Source of the DNA: Oscillospiraceae bacterium
GTDB lineage: Bacteria; Bacillota; Clostridia; Oscillospirales; Oscillospiraceae
Assembly (NCBI GenBank): GCA_017541825.1
Contig: JAFXYJ010000063.1
Coordinates: forward strand, 1-43,134
Length of the DNA: 43,134 bases
Direction of reading: 5' to 3'
Shown: in pieces, positions 7,445-16,263 of the stretch
Layout: every line of letters begins with the position of its first letter
Numbering within the stretch: the stretch's first letter is position 1
Position numbers and translations under genes: made by a program
The notes under the pieces: generated by a model
Seen by the model: only the letters and a program-made list of their open reading frames with translations
What the model was told of the DNA's origin: nothing
The model's database searches: none

Positions 7445-8175
7445 ACGTTCAGCAGACACAATCCCTGCGGCGGAGCGGTAAAGCCCGCCTGCGTCCGGTC
7501 CATGGAGGCGAAGATCCGCCCGATATCCTCCGCGGGTCGGTCCCCTGCGCCGATCTCCAGCAGGGTGCCGGTCATGATCCGCGCCATATTGTACAGGAAC
7601 CCGTCGGCGGTATAGGTCAGGCGCACTTCCCCGTCCAGGCGCTCGACGGTGACGGAGCGCAGCGTGCGCGTCGACGCCCGGCCCTGCTTTTTTCCTGTGG
7701 AGAAGGCCGCGAAATCGTGCCGGCCGCACAGCGCCGCGGCGGCGGAACGCATGGCCTCCAGATCCAGCGGCCGCGGGAAGACATAGACGTATTTCCGCTC
7801 GAACACGCAGGGGGCGTCGCTGTTCCATACCCGGTAGAGGTAAGTCTTCTCCTTTGCCGAGAGGCGGGCATGGAACCGTTCCGGCGCCTCCGTGAGCTCC
7901 AGCGCGCCGATGTCTGCGGGCAGGTACTGCCGCAGGGCGGAAAGCAGCTCGTCACAGCTCAGCCCAGTGTCCGCCCGAAAGGAGGCCACCTGGCCGCGGG
8001 CATGGACCCCCGCGTCGGTCCGGCCGGAGCCGTGGACCTCCACGTTCCGCCCGAGCAGCCGTGCAAGGAGCGTTTCGAGCTTGCCCTGGACCGTGTCGGC
8101 GGTGTTGCCCTGGCGCTGCCAGCCCCTGTAGCGGGTCCCGTCGTAGGCGAGCGTCAGCTTGAAATTCCTCATCAT
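7432..8175 (-). CDS. truA: tRNA pseudouridine(38-40) synthase TruA
   Basis: A 247-residue pseudouridine synthase that isomerises uridines 38-40 in the anticodon stem-loop of many tRNAs. The catalytic aspartate is D54 in the family signature GSGRTDAGVHA. The N-terminal LTLAYDGTRYRGWQRQ and the later FLYNMARIMTGTLLEIG are standard TruA blocks, and the length is normal. It follows prfC on the same strand after a single nucleotide, so translation is probably coupled. Two adjacent ATG codons (8175 and 8172) are possible starts. The 3' end is embedded in a long perfect palindrome. Confidence 0.97.
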   Translation of the reverse strand: MMRNFKLTLAYDGTRYRGWQRQGNTADTVQGKLETLLARLLGRNVEVHGSGRTDAGVHARGQVASFRADTGLSCDELLSALRQYLPADIGALELTEAPERFHARLSAKEKTYLYRVWNSDAPCVFERKYVYVFPRPLDLEAMRSAAAALCGRHDFAAFSTGKKQGRASTRTLRSVTVERLDGEVRLTYTADGFLYNMARIMTGTLLEIGAGDRPAEDIGRIFASMDRTQAGFTAPPQGLCLLNVRYE

Positions 8176-8176
8176 G

Positions 8177-9766
<1,590 letters not shown>

Positions 9767-9853
9767 GGATACTCATTCCTTTTATCTTGATAACGGGTAT
9801 CATTATTAGCACAAACAGGCGGAAAAATCAACCGCCGGAGACGTCTTCTCCCG

Positions 9854-9898
9854 AAAAAAGCGGCGCCCCCGGGCGGCGCGGATGCCGTCCGGGGGCGC
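9854..9898 (-). terminator. Intrinsic terminator of the nitrogenase-like operon
   Basis: A 15-bp stem with one mismatch (arms 9863-9877 and 9884-9898, GCGCCCCCGGGCGGC) is followed on the minus strand by GCCGCTTTTTT. It lies directly after the last gene of the three-gene operon and before prfC. Confidence 0.85.
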
Positions 9899-9908
9899 GG
9901 ACGCTCTC

Positions 9909-11147
9909 TCAATGCGCCCGTGTATATTCGTTCACCCACAGGTTGACCAGCTGTACGGCCCCGCGGTAGCCCACCAGAGGCGGGTCATAGGGGTGCAGCC
10001 GCCATTTTACGTCCGGGTTGGCGATCATCAGATCCGTGTTCTTTCCGAACCAGCGCAGGGCTTCGCCGGAGAACATCAGATATCCCTTCCGATGGCTCTC
10101 CACCACCGGGATCCATTTCTCTTCGGGGAAATACGGGATGTCCCCGTCGCCCATCTCGGGACAGTCGCACCAGCATGTCCCGCGTTTGAGCGGCATTTCA
10201 TTTACGGCGAAATCCCGGATGCCCTTCACCACGTCGTAATGCCCGCCGATGGTGAGCACCGCCTCCTCCGGGTAGGACCAGGCGTTGGAATCCAGCGTAC
10301 GGTACGGGGAATCGATCTGACCGTACAGCAGCCGCTCCTCCGCGGCGATGAACTCCGCCGAGGGCGCGGCGCCGAGGGTCTCCCCCACCTGCCGCAGCCA
10401 GTCGCCGGTGCCCCGGATGCCGTAGGGACGGCCGTATACATAGGGCGTGCCGAAGCGTTTCCTCAGGTATTCCGCGGCAGGGATCGCTTCGCGGCGGATG
10501 ACGAGATTGATGTGCGACGAGCCGATCCGCCGGAGATCCGAGATGCTGCAGTCCGAGGACAGGCGGCAGACCGCCTCCATGCCGAAGGCGCCGCGCATCA
10601 TGCGCTCGATCTCCAGCAGGTCCGCGCCGAAGTTGAACAGATCCGGGCAGGTGCCCAGCACGTTGTAGGTCGGCGCCTGGGTCTTCGGCACATCCTCCGC
10701 CAGGGCCTTGACGATGGCCAGCAGCGCCTCCTCCACGCCCTTGTGCTGGGAGATGGCGAAGCTGCCGTGGCCCAGCGGGACCAGCTTCGTCTCGGGGAAC
10801 TCGTCGGCGAGCAGATTGGCGATGGCGTACATGTCCATGCCGATGACCTCCGGCACCGCGGAGGGCTGGAGGAACACCACCTTCGGGCGATCGGTGTCCA
10901 CCACCCGGCGAAGTGTGGCCTCCAGACGATAGGTCTGGCCCATGGCGATGTCGGTCTCGTCGATGTAGGTCGTGTACAGCGGCGCGCCGTAGCCTTCGTA
11001 GATCCCGCCCTGGCGCAGGAGACTGCCGCTGTAGAGGTTGTGTCCCATGCACCCGAACTCCACCACCGCCGCCTCCCGGATCGGGGCGACGGTCCAGAAA
11101 ATGCCCATCCGGCCGGAGGGCATGGGTTTAAACCGGTACAGGCCCAT
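9909..11147 (-). CDS. Nitrogenase component 1-like subunit with a single cluster cysteine (NifK/BchB-like role)
   Basis: A 412-residue oxidoreductase/nitrogenase component 1 family protein. The block VVEFGCMGH (C33) aligns with the HGPxGC cluster motif of NifD/NifK. Where relatives have TTCxxEVIGDD, this protein reads PSAVPEVIGMD, with Ala97 at the cysteine position. The N-terminal P-cluster cysteine is absent because the first 32 residues contain no Cys. At the FeMo-cofactor cysteine position the sequence reads HINLVIRREA, without Cys. An unusual CWCDC cluster occurs near the C-terminal third (GTCWCDCPEMGD). The start at ATG 11147 (MGLYRF) is preferred over a longer frame because GGGAGAAAGG precedes it. 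It overlaps the upstream subunit gene by 20 nt. It probably pairs with that subunit; substrate unknown. Confidence 0.85.
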   Translation of the reverse strand: MGLYRFKPMPSGRMGIFWTVAPIREAAVVEFGCMGHNLYSGSLLRQGGIYEGYGAPLYTTYIDETDIAMGQTYRLEATLRRVVDTDRPKVVFLQPSAVPEVIGMDMYAIANLLADEFPETKLVPLGHGSFAISQHKGVEEALLAIVKALAEDVPKTQAPTYNVLGTCPDLFNFGADLLEIERMMRGAFGMEAVCRLSSDCSISDLRRIGSSHINLVIRREAIPAAEYLRKRFGTPYVYGRPYGIRGTGDWLRQVGETLGAAPSAEFIAAEERLLYGQIDSPYRTLDSNAWSYPEEAVLTIGGHYDVVKGIRDFAVNEMPLKRGTCWCDCPEMGDGDIPYFPEEKWIPVVESHRKGYLMFSGEALRWFGKNTDLMIANPDVKWRLHPYDPPLVGYRGAVQLVNLWVNEYTRAH

Positions 11148-12438
11148 AAATATCCAACCTTTCTCCCGTTTTCCCAGTCTCGAGCACCGTAAAGATCCGG
11201 GACAGGATGCCCACGATCCGCTCATAGCCGGTGATGCCGAAAAAGTCGCCCATCTCCTCGGCCACCTTCAGTCCCTCCACCGGCTCCGAGATATAGCCGA
11301 AGCAGATGTCCGGCTTCAGGTCCCGGATGAGCAGGACGTCCCGGTCCCGGTACATGATGTGGCACACCGGCGGGTCGAAGCCCCGCTCCTTGAGCACTCT
11401 GGCGTAGAGCGCGTCCTCCCGGTGGAAGTCCTGCACGTCGAGGAGCAGCGGCTCCATGCCGAATTCCGAGAGGTACTTCGCCAGCGCTACGGGCATGTCC
11501 ACATAGGTCATCAGCGCGTAGCGCAGCCCCGGAAGCTCCCGGTGGGCCCGCTCCTCCAACTCGACGGCCTTATCCCGCCAGGCGTCGAACTCTCCGGACA
11601 GATCCACGCCCAGCTCTTCCTCGATCATGGCGTAGGCCCGGTCCACCTCCTCGACGGAAAACGCGCTGTGCAGCGGCACATAGGGGACGCCGAAACGCTT
11701 CTGCATCTGCGCGGCCAGCGGCTGTGTGTACGCGGTGGTGACGAGGTTCAGCGCCGCCGACGGCGCGGCCAGGAAATCATCCAGCGTAGCACCCGCGGCA
11801 AAGGAGCGCAGCGCAATGCCCCGTCTTTCCAGCGCCCCGACGATCAACGGGTATTCGATCCGTGTGCCGGGCGTGTGCCAGGGCTCCATGAAGAGGATGT
11901 TGGCGCTCTTTTCGATCCGCTCCCGGGGCTGCATGTACGCGCCGATGGCCTCGGCGGTCTTCCAGGTGCCGATCGGCGAGCCGAAGTTTTTGAACTGCCC
12001 CATGGTCACATAGGAGAGCCGGGCGTTGAGCTCGGGCTGGATCTCCTCGATGATGCTGTCAAAATCCTCGCCGATCAGGTCGGTGACGCAGGTGGCGATC
12101 ATCATGATGGCCCGCGCGCCGGCGGCGTCCATCTGACGCAGCGCGTCCATCACGCCCTTCCGGCAGCCGAAAATGACCTCTTTTTCGTCGAGGACGTAAA
12201 GCCACCGAAGCTCGCCGTTGGGCCCCGTCGGACCGGAATTGATCGGGCGGGAATGCGTCGTGCACTCGGGCATGCCCACCATCAGATACGAGATCCCCTC
12301 GATCTCTTCACAGATGTTGCACACCACGCGCATGGGGCACCATCCCCCGGAGTACACCGCCGGGGTGAGGAACTTGATATTCTTGTCCGACCGCACGGCC
12401 GACAGCCGGTTCAGATGACGAAAGGGGTCGGCAGCCAT
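11128..12438 (-). CDS. Nitrogenase component 1-like subunit with three cluster cysteines (NifD/BchN-like role)
   Basis: A 436-residue nitrogenase component 1 family protein. Three cysteines fall at P-cluster positions: C34 (GGWCPMRVVC), C59 (MPECTTHSR, the HGPxGC equivalent) and C117 (ATCVTDLIGED, the TTCxxEVIGDD equivalent). Spacing of C34 to C59 (25) is close to NifD's 62-to-88. Extra cysteines C40, C43 and C92 are present. The position of the FeMo-cofactor cysteine reads LNLVTTAYTQ, so no FeMoco ligand is visible. The ATG at 12438 is preferred over the GTG at 12444 because GGAGGAGG lies at good distance from the ATG and too close to the GTG. It starts 2 nt after the NifH-like stop. It likely forms a heteromer with the next gene product and receives electrons from the ATPase. 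Confidence 0.87.
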   Translation of the reverse strand: MAADPFRHLNRLSAVRSDKNIKFLTPAVYSGGWCPMRVVCNICEEIEGISYLMVGMPECTTHSRPINSGPTGPNGELRWLYVLDEKEVIFGCRKGVMDALRQMDAAGARAIMMIATCVTDLIGEDFDSIIEEIQPELNARLSYVTMGQFKNFGSPIGTWKTAEAIGAYMQPRERIEKSANILFMEPWHTPGTRIEYPLIVGALERRGIALRSFAAGATLDDFLAAPSAALNLVTTAYTQPLAAQMQKRFGVPYVPLHSAFSVEEVDRAYAMIEEELGVDLSGEFDAWRDKAVELEERAHRELPGLRYALMTYVDMPVALAKYLSEFGMEPLLLDVQDFHREDALYARVLKERGFDPPVCHIMYRDRDVLLIRDLKPDICFGYISEPVEGLKVAEEMGDFFGITGYERIVGILSRIFTVLETGKTGERLDIYGPVPV

Positions 12439-12440
12439 GG

Positions 12441-13187
12441 TCACGCCTCCTCCGTCAGCGTTTTGGCCAGCGCTTCGAAAACCCGGGAGATCTCACAGTC
12501 CGGGAACGCCTCAACGACGGTCTTGCCCATGTCCTCGGCCTTCTGGACCATCGGATCCCGGGGCACCTTCATGATCACGGAGGTGCCGATCTCCCCGGCC
12601 GCCTTTGCCACCAGCGCATCCTCGTTTTCGATGCCCTTGCCGTTGAGGATCAGTCCGCGCAGCGTGGCGTAGCCGCGCTTGCCGAAGCTCTGTACCGCGT
12701 GGGATATGTTCGCGGCCGCGTACAGCGCCATCATCTCCCCGGAGGTGACGATGCACACCTCGTCGGCATAGCCGCCGCGGATGGGCATGGCGAACCCGCC
12801 GCACACCACGTCGCCGAGCACGTCGTAGAATATCACGTCCGGTTTGTACACCTCATAGGCATCGAGCTCCTCAAGCTTCTCAAAAGCGGTGATGATGCCG
12901 CGTCCGGCGCAGCCCACGCCGGGCACCGGCCCGCCGGACTCCACACAGTAGACGCCGCACTCGCTCCTCATGACGATGTCCTCCAGGGCGACATCGTCCC
13001 GGTCGCGCATCTGCTCGAGCACCGTGGGGATCCGCCGGCCGCCCATCAGGGTCCGGGTGGAGTCCGACTTGGGATCGCAGCCGATCTGCATGACCGTACA
13101 GCCCATGCGGGCCAGAGCGGCGGACATATTGGACACCACCGTCGATTTGCCGATGCCGCCCTTTCCGTAAATCGCGATCTTTTTCAT
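12441..13187 (-). CDS. NifH/BchL/CfbC-like [4Fe-4S] ATPase (electron donor of the nitrogenase-like complex)
   Basis: A 248-residue NifH-family P-loop protein. Walker A GKGGIGKST spans residues 8-16, with CDPKSDSTR (37-45) downstream. The two cysteines that bridge the dimer's [4Fe-4S] cluster are both present: C93 in GVGCAGRG and C129 in DVVCGGFAMP. R96 in GCAGRG matches the Arg that is ADP-ribosylated in true NifH. The expected role is ATP-driven single-electron transfer to the two component-1-like subunits encoded just downstream. The ATG at 13187 follows AAGGAGAG. It is slightly shorter than typical NifH (about 270-290). It is first in a tight three-gene operon lacking nifB, nifE/N or other assembly genes, so dinitrogen reduction is unlikely. 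The exact subfamily cannot be fixed by eye. Confidence 0.93.
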   Translation of the reverse strand: MKKIAIYGKGGIGKSTVVSNMSAALARMGCTVMQIGCDPKSDSTRTLMGGRRIPTVLEQMRDRDDVALEDIVMRSECGVYCVESGGPVPGVGCAGRGIITAFEKLEELDAYEVYKPDVIFYDVLGDVVCGGFAMPIRGGYADEVCIVTSGEMMALYAAANISHAVQSFGKRGYATLRGLILNGKGIENEDALVAKAAGEIGTSVIMKVPRDPMVQKAEDMGKTVVEAFPDCEISRVFEALAKTLTEEA

Positions 13188-13216
13188 GAAGGCTCTCCTT
13201 TCGATCGTTTGATTCA

Positions 13217-13246
13217 ATTATACCGTCCGCCCGAAAACGGCATCAA
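13217..13246 (-). promoter_or_regulatory. Putative promoter of the nitrogenase-like operon
   Basis: On the minus strand TTGATG (13246-13241) and a perfect TATAAT (13222-13217) are separated by 18 bp, about 30 bp upstream of the ATPase ATG. It lies back to back with the divergent promoter of the PTS-type gene. Confidence 0.65.
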
Positions 13247-13302
13247 GAGGGCCCGCGCACAAAAAATGGCCGGCCCGATCCGGGCAGAATGGGTAAAAGG
13301 GG

Positions 13303-13331
13303 TTGAAATCTTTCCCGCTTTGGAGTATTCT
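13303..13331 (+). promoter_or_regulatory. Putative promoter of the PTS_EIIC_2-like gene
   Basis: TTGAAA (13303-13308) and TATTCT (13326-13331) are separated by 17 bp. The predicted transcript starts about 25 nt before the ATG and contains the TGGAGG ribosome binding site. Confidence 0.6.
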
Positions 13332-13362
13332 CTTGCAAATATCTCTCCTGGAGGCAATCAGC

Positions 13363-14568
13363 ATGGGCAAGTCCTCGGTGTCTTTCGGCGAAAAATGGCG
13401 CGCCTACTGCGCCGAACAGAACATCTCCATCACCGGCAGACGTATCTTCATTGACGGCATGAGCGGCATGGCCCACGGCCTGTTCGCTTCGCTGCTGATC
13501 GGCTGCATCATCAACACCATCGGCCTGTACATCCCGGGACTGCGGGATCTGGTCGTGAACCCCTGGTCCAACTTCTCCTGGGCCGCGGCCAACGCGGTCA
13601 AGCTCGACGACGCCGCGGCGGCCAACCTGTTCACATCCTCCAAGGTGGCTGCCTACGCGGTGCAGGGCGCGGCCATGGCCTGCGCCATCGCGTACAGCAT
13701 GAAGGCCCCGCCCTTTGTGATCTACTCCTGTCTCGCTGTGGGCTATGCCGGCAATGTGCTCGGCGGGGGCGGCGGACCGCTGGCCGTCTTCTTCGTCACG
13801 GTCATCGCCGTATTCGCGGGCAAGCTCGTGTCGAAGCGTACGCCGCTGGACATCATCGTAACGCCCCTGACCACGATCGTGATCGGCGTGCTGGCCGCCT
13901 ATCTCATCGCTCCGCCGGTCGGCGCGCTGGCAAACCTTCTCGGCTCGCTGGTCATGCGCGCCACCGCGCTGGCGCCGCTGCCCATGGGCATCATCGTCGC
14001 GGCGATGATGGGCGTCATCCTCACGCTGCCGATCTCCTCGGCGGCGATCTGCGCGGCGCTCGGCCTGGTGGGACTGGCCGGCGGCGCCTGCGTGGCCGGC
14101 TGCTGCGCCCACATGGTGGGCTTTGCCGTGGCCTCCTGGCGGGATAACCGGCTTCAGGGCCTGCTGTCCCAGGGTCTGGGCACCTCCATGCTGCAGATGC
14201 CGAACCTTCTGCGCAAGCCCGTGCTGTGGATCCCGCCGGTGGCGGCCTCCGTCGTCAACGGGCCCATCGCCACCTGCCTGTTCCGTCTGCAGATGAACGG
14301 CGCGCCGATCAATTCCGGCATGGGGACCTCCGGTCTCTGCGGCCCCATCGGCGTTGTCACCGGCTGGTTCACCCCCTCCGAGCGGGCGCTGACCGTGGGC
14401 GAGAGCATGGGCGTGGACATCGCCGCGGCCTACGCGAATCCCGCCGTGCAGTGGCTGGGGCTGCTGGCCGTATGTATCGTCATCCCGGCGCTGGTCAGCT
14501 TTCTCGTCAGCGAGTTCATGCGAAAAAAGGGCTGGATCAGCGACGGCGACTACAAGCTGGATCTGTGA
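13363..14568 (+). CDS. PTS_EIIC_2-type membrane protein (orphan PTS IIC-like permease)
   Basis: A 401-residue integral membrane protein with roughly 8-10 hydrophobic segments. It resembles the PTS_EIIC_2 family (PF13303), an orphan group related to PTS IIC but lacking IIA/IIB domains. Recognisable pieces are the amphipathic start (ITGRRIFIDGMSGMAHGLF), a glycine-rich turn (GNVLGGGGGPLAVFF) and the late MNGAPINSGMGTSGLCGPIG segment. No phosphorylatable IIA or IIB partner is encoded nearby, so sugar phosphotransfer cannot be assumed; facilitated transport of a small molecule is as likely. The ATG at 13363 is chosen because CTGGAGG lies 8 nt upstream. The gene diverges from the nitrogenase-like operon across a 175-bp region with two back-to-back promoters, which suggests linked control. 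A role in moving that complex's substrate or product is only inference. Confidence 0.82.
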   Translation: MGKSSVSFGEKWRAYCAEQNISITGRRIFIDGMSGMAHGLFASLLIGCIINTIGLYIPGLRDLVVNPWSNFSWAAANAVKLDDAAAANLFTSSKVAAYAVQGAAMACAIAYSMKAPPFVIYSCLAVGYAGNVLGGGGGPLAVFFVTVIAVFAGKLVSKRTPLDIIVTPLTTIVIGVLAAYLIAPPVGALANLLGSLVMRATALAPLPMGIIVAAMMGVILTLPISSAAICAALGLVGLAGGACVAGCCAHMVGFAVASWRDNRLQGLLSQGLGTSMLQMPNLLRKPVLWIPPVAASVVNGPIATCLFRLQMNGAPINSGMGTSGLCGPIGVVTGWFTPSERALTVGESMGVDIAAAYANPAVQWLGLLAVCIVIPALVSFLVSEFMRKKGWISDGDYKLDL

Positions 14569-14630
14569 GCCGCGGCAAAAGGGCATTCTCACGCCGTCAT
14601 CCTCCACCGCGCTGTTTTTGGAATATAAAT

Positions 14631-14662
14631 AAAAGGGGACTGTTTTTCAACAGTCCCCTTTT
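14631..14662. terminator. Bidirectional intrinsic terminator
   Basis: A perfect 14-bp stem (AAAAGGGGACTGTT, 14631-14644, loop TTTC, complement to 14662) has A-runs before it and T-runs after it. It can serve both the plus-strand PTS-type gene and the minus-strand DUF308 gene. Confidence 0.9.
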
Positions 14663-14674
14663 TGATTGTGGGTC

Positions 14675-15433
14675 TTATTCGTCCCCGGCGGGCGCGGACT
14701 CTCCGCCGGCCTCGTCGAGCGTCACAGCCACGGGCTCGATCTCGGAAGGCACGGGGGCCTCCGGGCCGACGCTCCCCGCGGCAGACTCCGCAAGCGTGGG
14801 CGTGGCGGCGCTGTTGCCCTCCACGGGCAGCGTCTGGGCCGATCCCGGCTCCAGCTCGATCACCGGGGCGGCCCCGGCCAGGTAATCGTATCTTGCCTTG
14901 GAAACGCCCACGGCAAAGGACGTGAACAGATCCGTCAGCCCGTCGAAGAGGAAGCCGACCCCGGCCACGGTGAAGAGCGCCGACGGGCTGTCCTTGAAGG
15001 GGTTGACCAGCATCAGCACACCCACGCCGCAGGTGGCGATGCCGAAGAACAGCGCCCAGGTCCAGGTCTTCCCATTGCAGTTTTTGATATCGACGGCGTA
15101 TTTGATGTCCATGCCGCCGTGGTAGAGCAGTACGATCCCCAGCACGATCATGGCCAGCGTGCGCACCTTGTCGGGGCTGAAGAGCAGCCACACGCCCACG
15201 ACCGCGGAAATGATGCCCGAGAGCATCATCAGCTTCTGGAGCAGGCCCTTCTTCTCTCCGGACAGGTAGATCACCATCTGCAGGATGCCCGCGAGCACCA
15301 GCACGCCGCCGAAGCCGTAGCAGAGCACGGTCATCGCGTTATCCGGCCGGAAAAGCACCGCCGCGCCCAGGCCGATGCAAAGGATACTGATGAGCAGTGT
15401 GGAATAGGGAAAGCTGCGGAAAAAGTTTTTCAT
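14675..15433 (-). CDS. DUF308 / HdeD-like membrane protein
   Basis: A 252-residue protein with six predicted membrane helices in its first 190 residues, in the repeated two-helix pattern of DUF308/HdeD proteins (blocks GLGAAVLFRPDNAMTVLCYG and VVGVWLLFSPDKVRTLAM). The C-terminal ~70 residues are soluble, acidic and rich in Pro, Ala and Glu. E. coli HdeD is linked to acid resistance, but the role of Firmicutes members is not established. The start at 15433 (MKNFFRSFPY) is preceded by GGAAGGAGGAG; longer in-frame extensions read through the neighbouring lipoprotein in another frame and are rejected. It is 32 nt downstream of the lipoprotein gene, and the two are likely co-transcribed. Confidence 0.85.
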   Translation of the reverse strand: MKNFFRSFPYSTLLISILCIGLGAAVLFRPDNAMTVLCYGFGGVLVLAGILQMVIYLSGEKKGLLQKLMMLSGIISAVVGVWLLFSPDKVRTLAMIVLGIVLLYHGGMDIKYAVDIKNCNGKTWTWALFFGIATCGVGVLMLVNPFKDSPSALFTVAGVGFLFDGLTDLFTSFAVGVSKARYDYLAGAAPVIELEPGSAQTLPVEGNSAATPTLAESAAGSVGPEAPVPSEIEPVAVTLDEAGGESAPAGDE

Positions 15434-15465
15434 GACGCTCCTCCTTCCGGCTGTACCGGATCGGT

Positions 15466-16125
15466 TCATTCTGCGATCGTGTATACGGTGGAAATATATG
15501 CGACAACGGTATTGAAGCCCTTGCGCTCCACGGCCTTGGCCTCGGCGCCGGAGAGCAGCACCAGATCCGCGTCCCTGCTGCGCGTCCAGCTCTTCACGTC
15601 CGCCGGATCGCCGGTGAACACCTCGACGGTGTAGCCGTATTCCCGCTCGAAGTCGGGCAGCACCGCCTCGAGCAGGCCGCTCTCCAGGATGCGCCGGTCG
15701 ACGGCAAAACGGATCAGCCGCGTCTCGTCCACGGCGGCGGCGATGTCCGCGTCGTCCCCAGGCGTAACCTCGAGCTCGAAGATCGGCGTCTCTTCGCTCT
15801 CCGGGACGGCCAGGGCCGCCCGGCGGGCCCCCTCGCCCAGCAGCCAGTCGCGCAGCGCCGCAGCGCCGCCGGAGGTCCCGGCAAACAGCGTATAGGTATC
15901 TTTTTTGTCGCCGCGCTGCCAGTAGACCGTCGGGTCCGGGGTCGGCGTGGGCGTCGGCACAGGCGTCGGAGAGGGAGAAATATACGGCGTCGGCGCAGGC
16001 GCGGCGGTGGGCTCCGCGGTGGGGGCGGCCGTCTCGGCGGGAGCGCTTCCCGTCGAACGCAGACCGCAGCCGGCGGAAAACATCAGCACAGCGCACAGCA
16101 GCCACGCCGCGGCGGATCTTTTCAT
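15466..16125 (-). CDS. Lipoprotein with a short TupA-like (solute-binding) segment
   Basis: A 219-residue predicted lipoprotein. The signal peptide ends in lipobox FSAGC with lipidation at C20, followed by a Pro/Thr/Ala-rich linker with repeated PTP motifs up to about residue 66. Around residues 135-205 the pattern SGLLEAVLPDFEREYGYTVEV...DADLVLLSG closely follows the N-terminal lobe of tungstate-binding TupA-type proteins (SGLLDxLLPxFExxTG...GDADVxLxH). The second lobe of a full binding protein is missing, so high-affinity ligand binding is doubtful. No tupB or tupC follows. GGAGAGGAG precedes the ATG. Overall function unknown; the domain resemblance is by eye. Confidence 0.8.
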   Translation of the reverse strand: MKRSAAAWLLCAVLMFSAGCGLRSTGSAPAETAAPTAEPTAAPAPTPYISPSPTPVPTPTPTPDPTVYWQRGDKKDTYTLFAGTSGGAAALRDWLLGEGARRAALAVPESEETPIFELEVTPGDDADIAAAVDETRLIRFAVDRRILESGLLEAVLPDFEREYGYTVEVFTGDPADVKSWTRSRDADLVLLSGAEAKAVERKGFNTVVAYISTVYTIAE

Positions 16126-16158
16126 GGACAGCTCCTCTCCCGGCGAAAAGGCCGGGGC

Positions 16159-16187
16159 TTTACAAACAGGTTGGATTCTACTATTAT
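16159..16187 (+). promoter_or_regulatory. Putative promoter of the thioesterase/aldolase pair
   Basis: TTTACA (16159-16164) and TATTAT (16182-16187) are separated by exactly 17 bp, each one mismatch from consensus. A perfect minus-strand TATAAT at 16188-16183 overlaps it and may serve the divergent lipoprotein gene, though that has no good -35 partner. Confidence 0.65.
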
Positions 16188-16263
16188 AGTGTAGCGTTTT
16201 TTCTCAAAAAATCAAGCTGAAACACGATGGTTTTTCGTTTTCTCGGCCCGGGAGGCGATCGAT

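Noticed and set aside
9909-13187. Genuine nitrogen-fixing nitrogenase (nifHDK)
   Set aside because: The FeMoco cysteine and half of the P-cluster cysteines are missing, the subunits are short, and there are no assembly genes.
13363-14568. Complete sugar phosphotransferase permease
   Set aside because: Only an IIC-like domain is present; no IIA or IIB domain or gene lies nearby.
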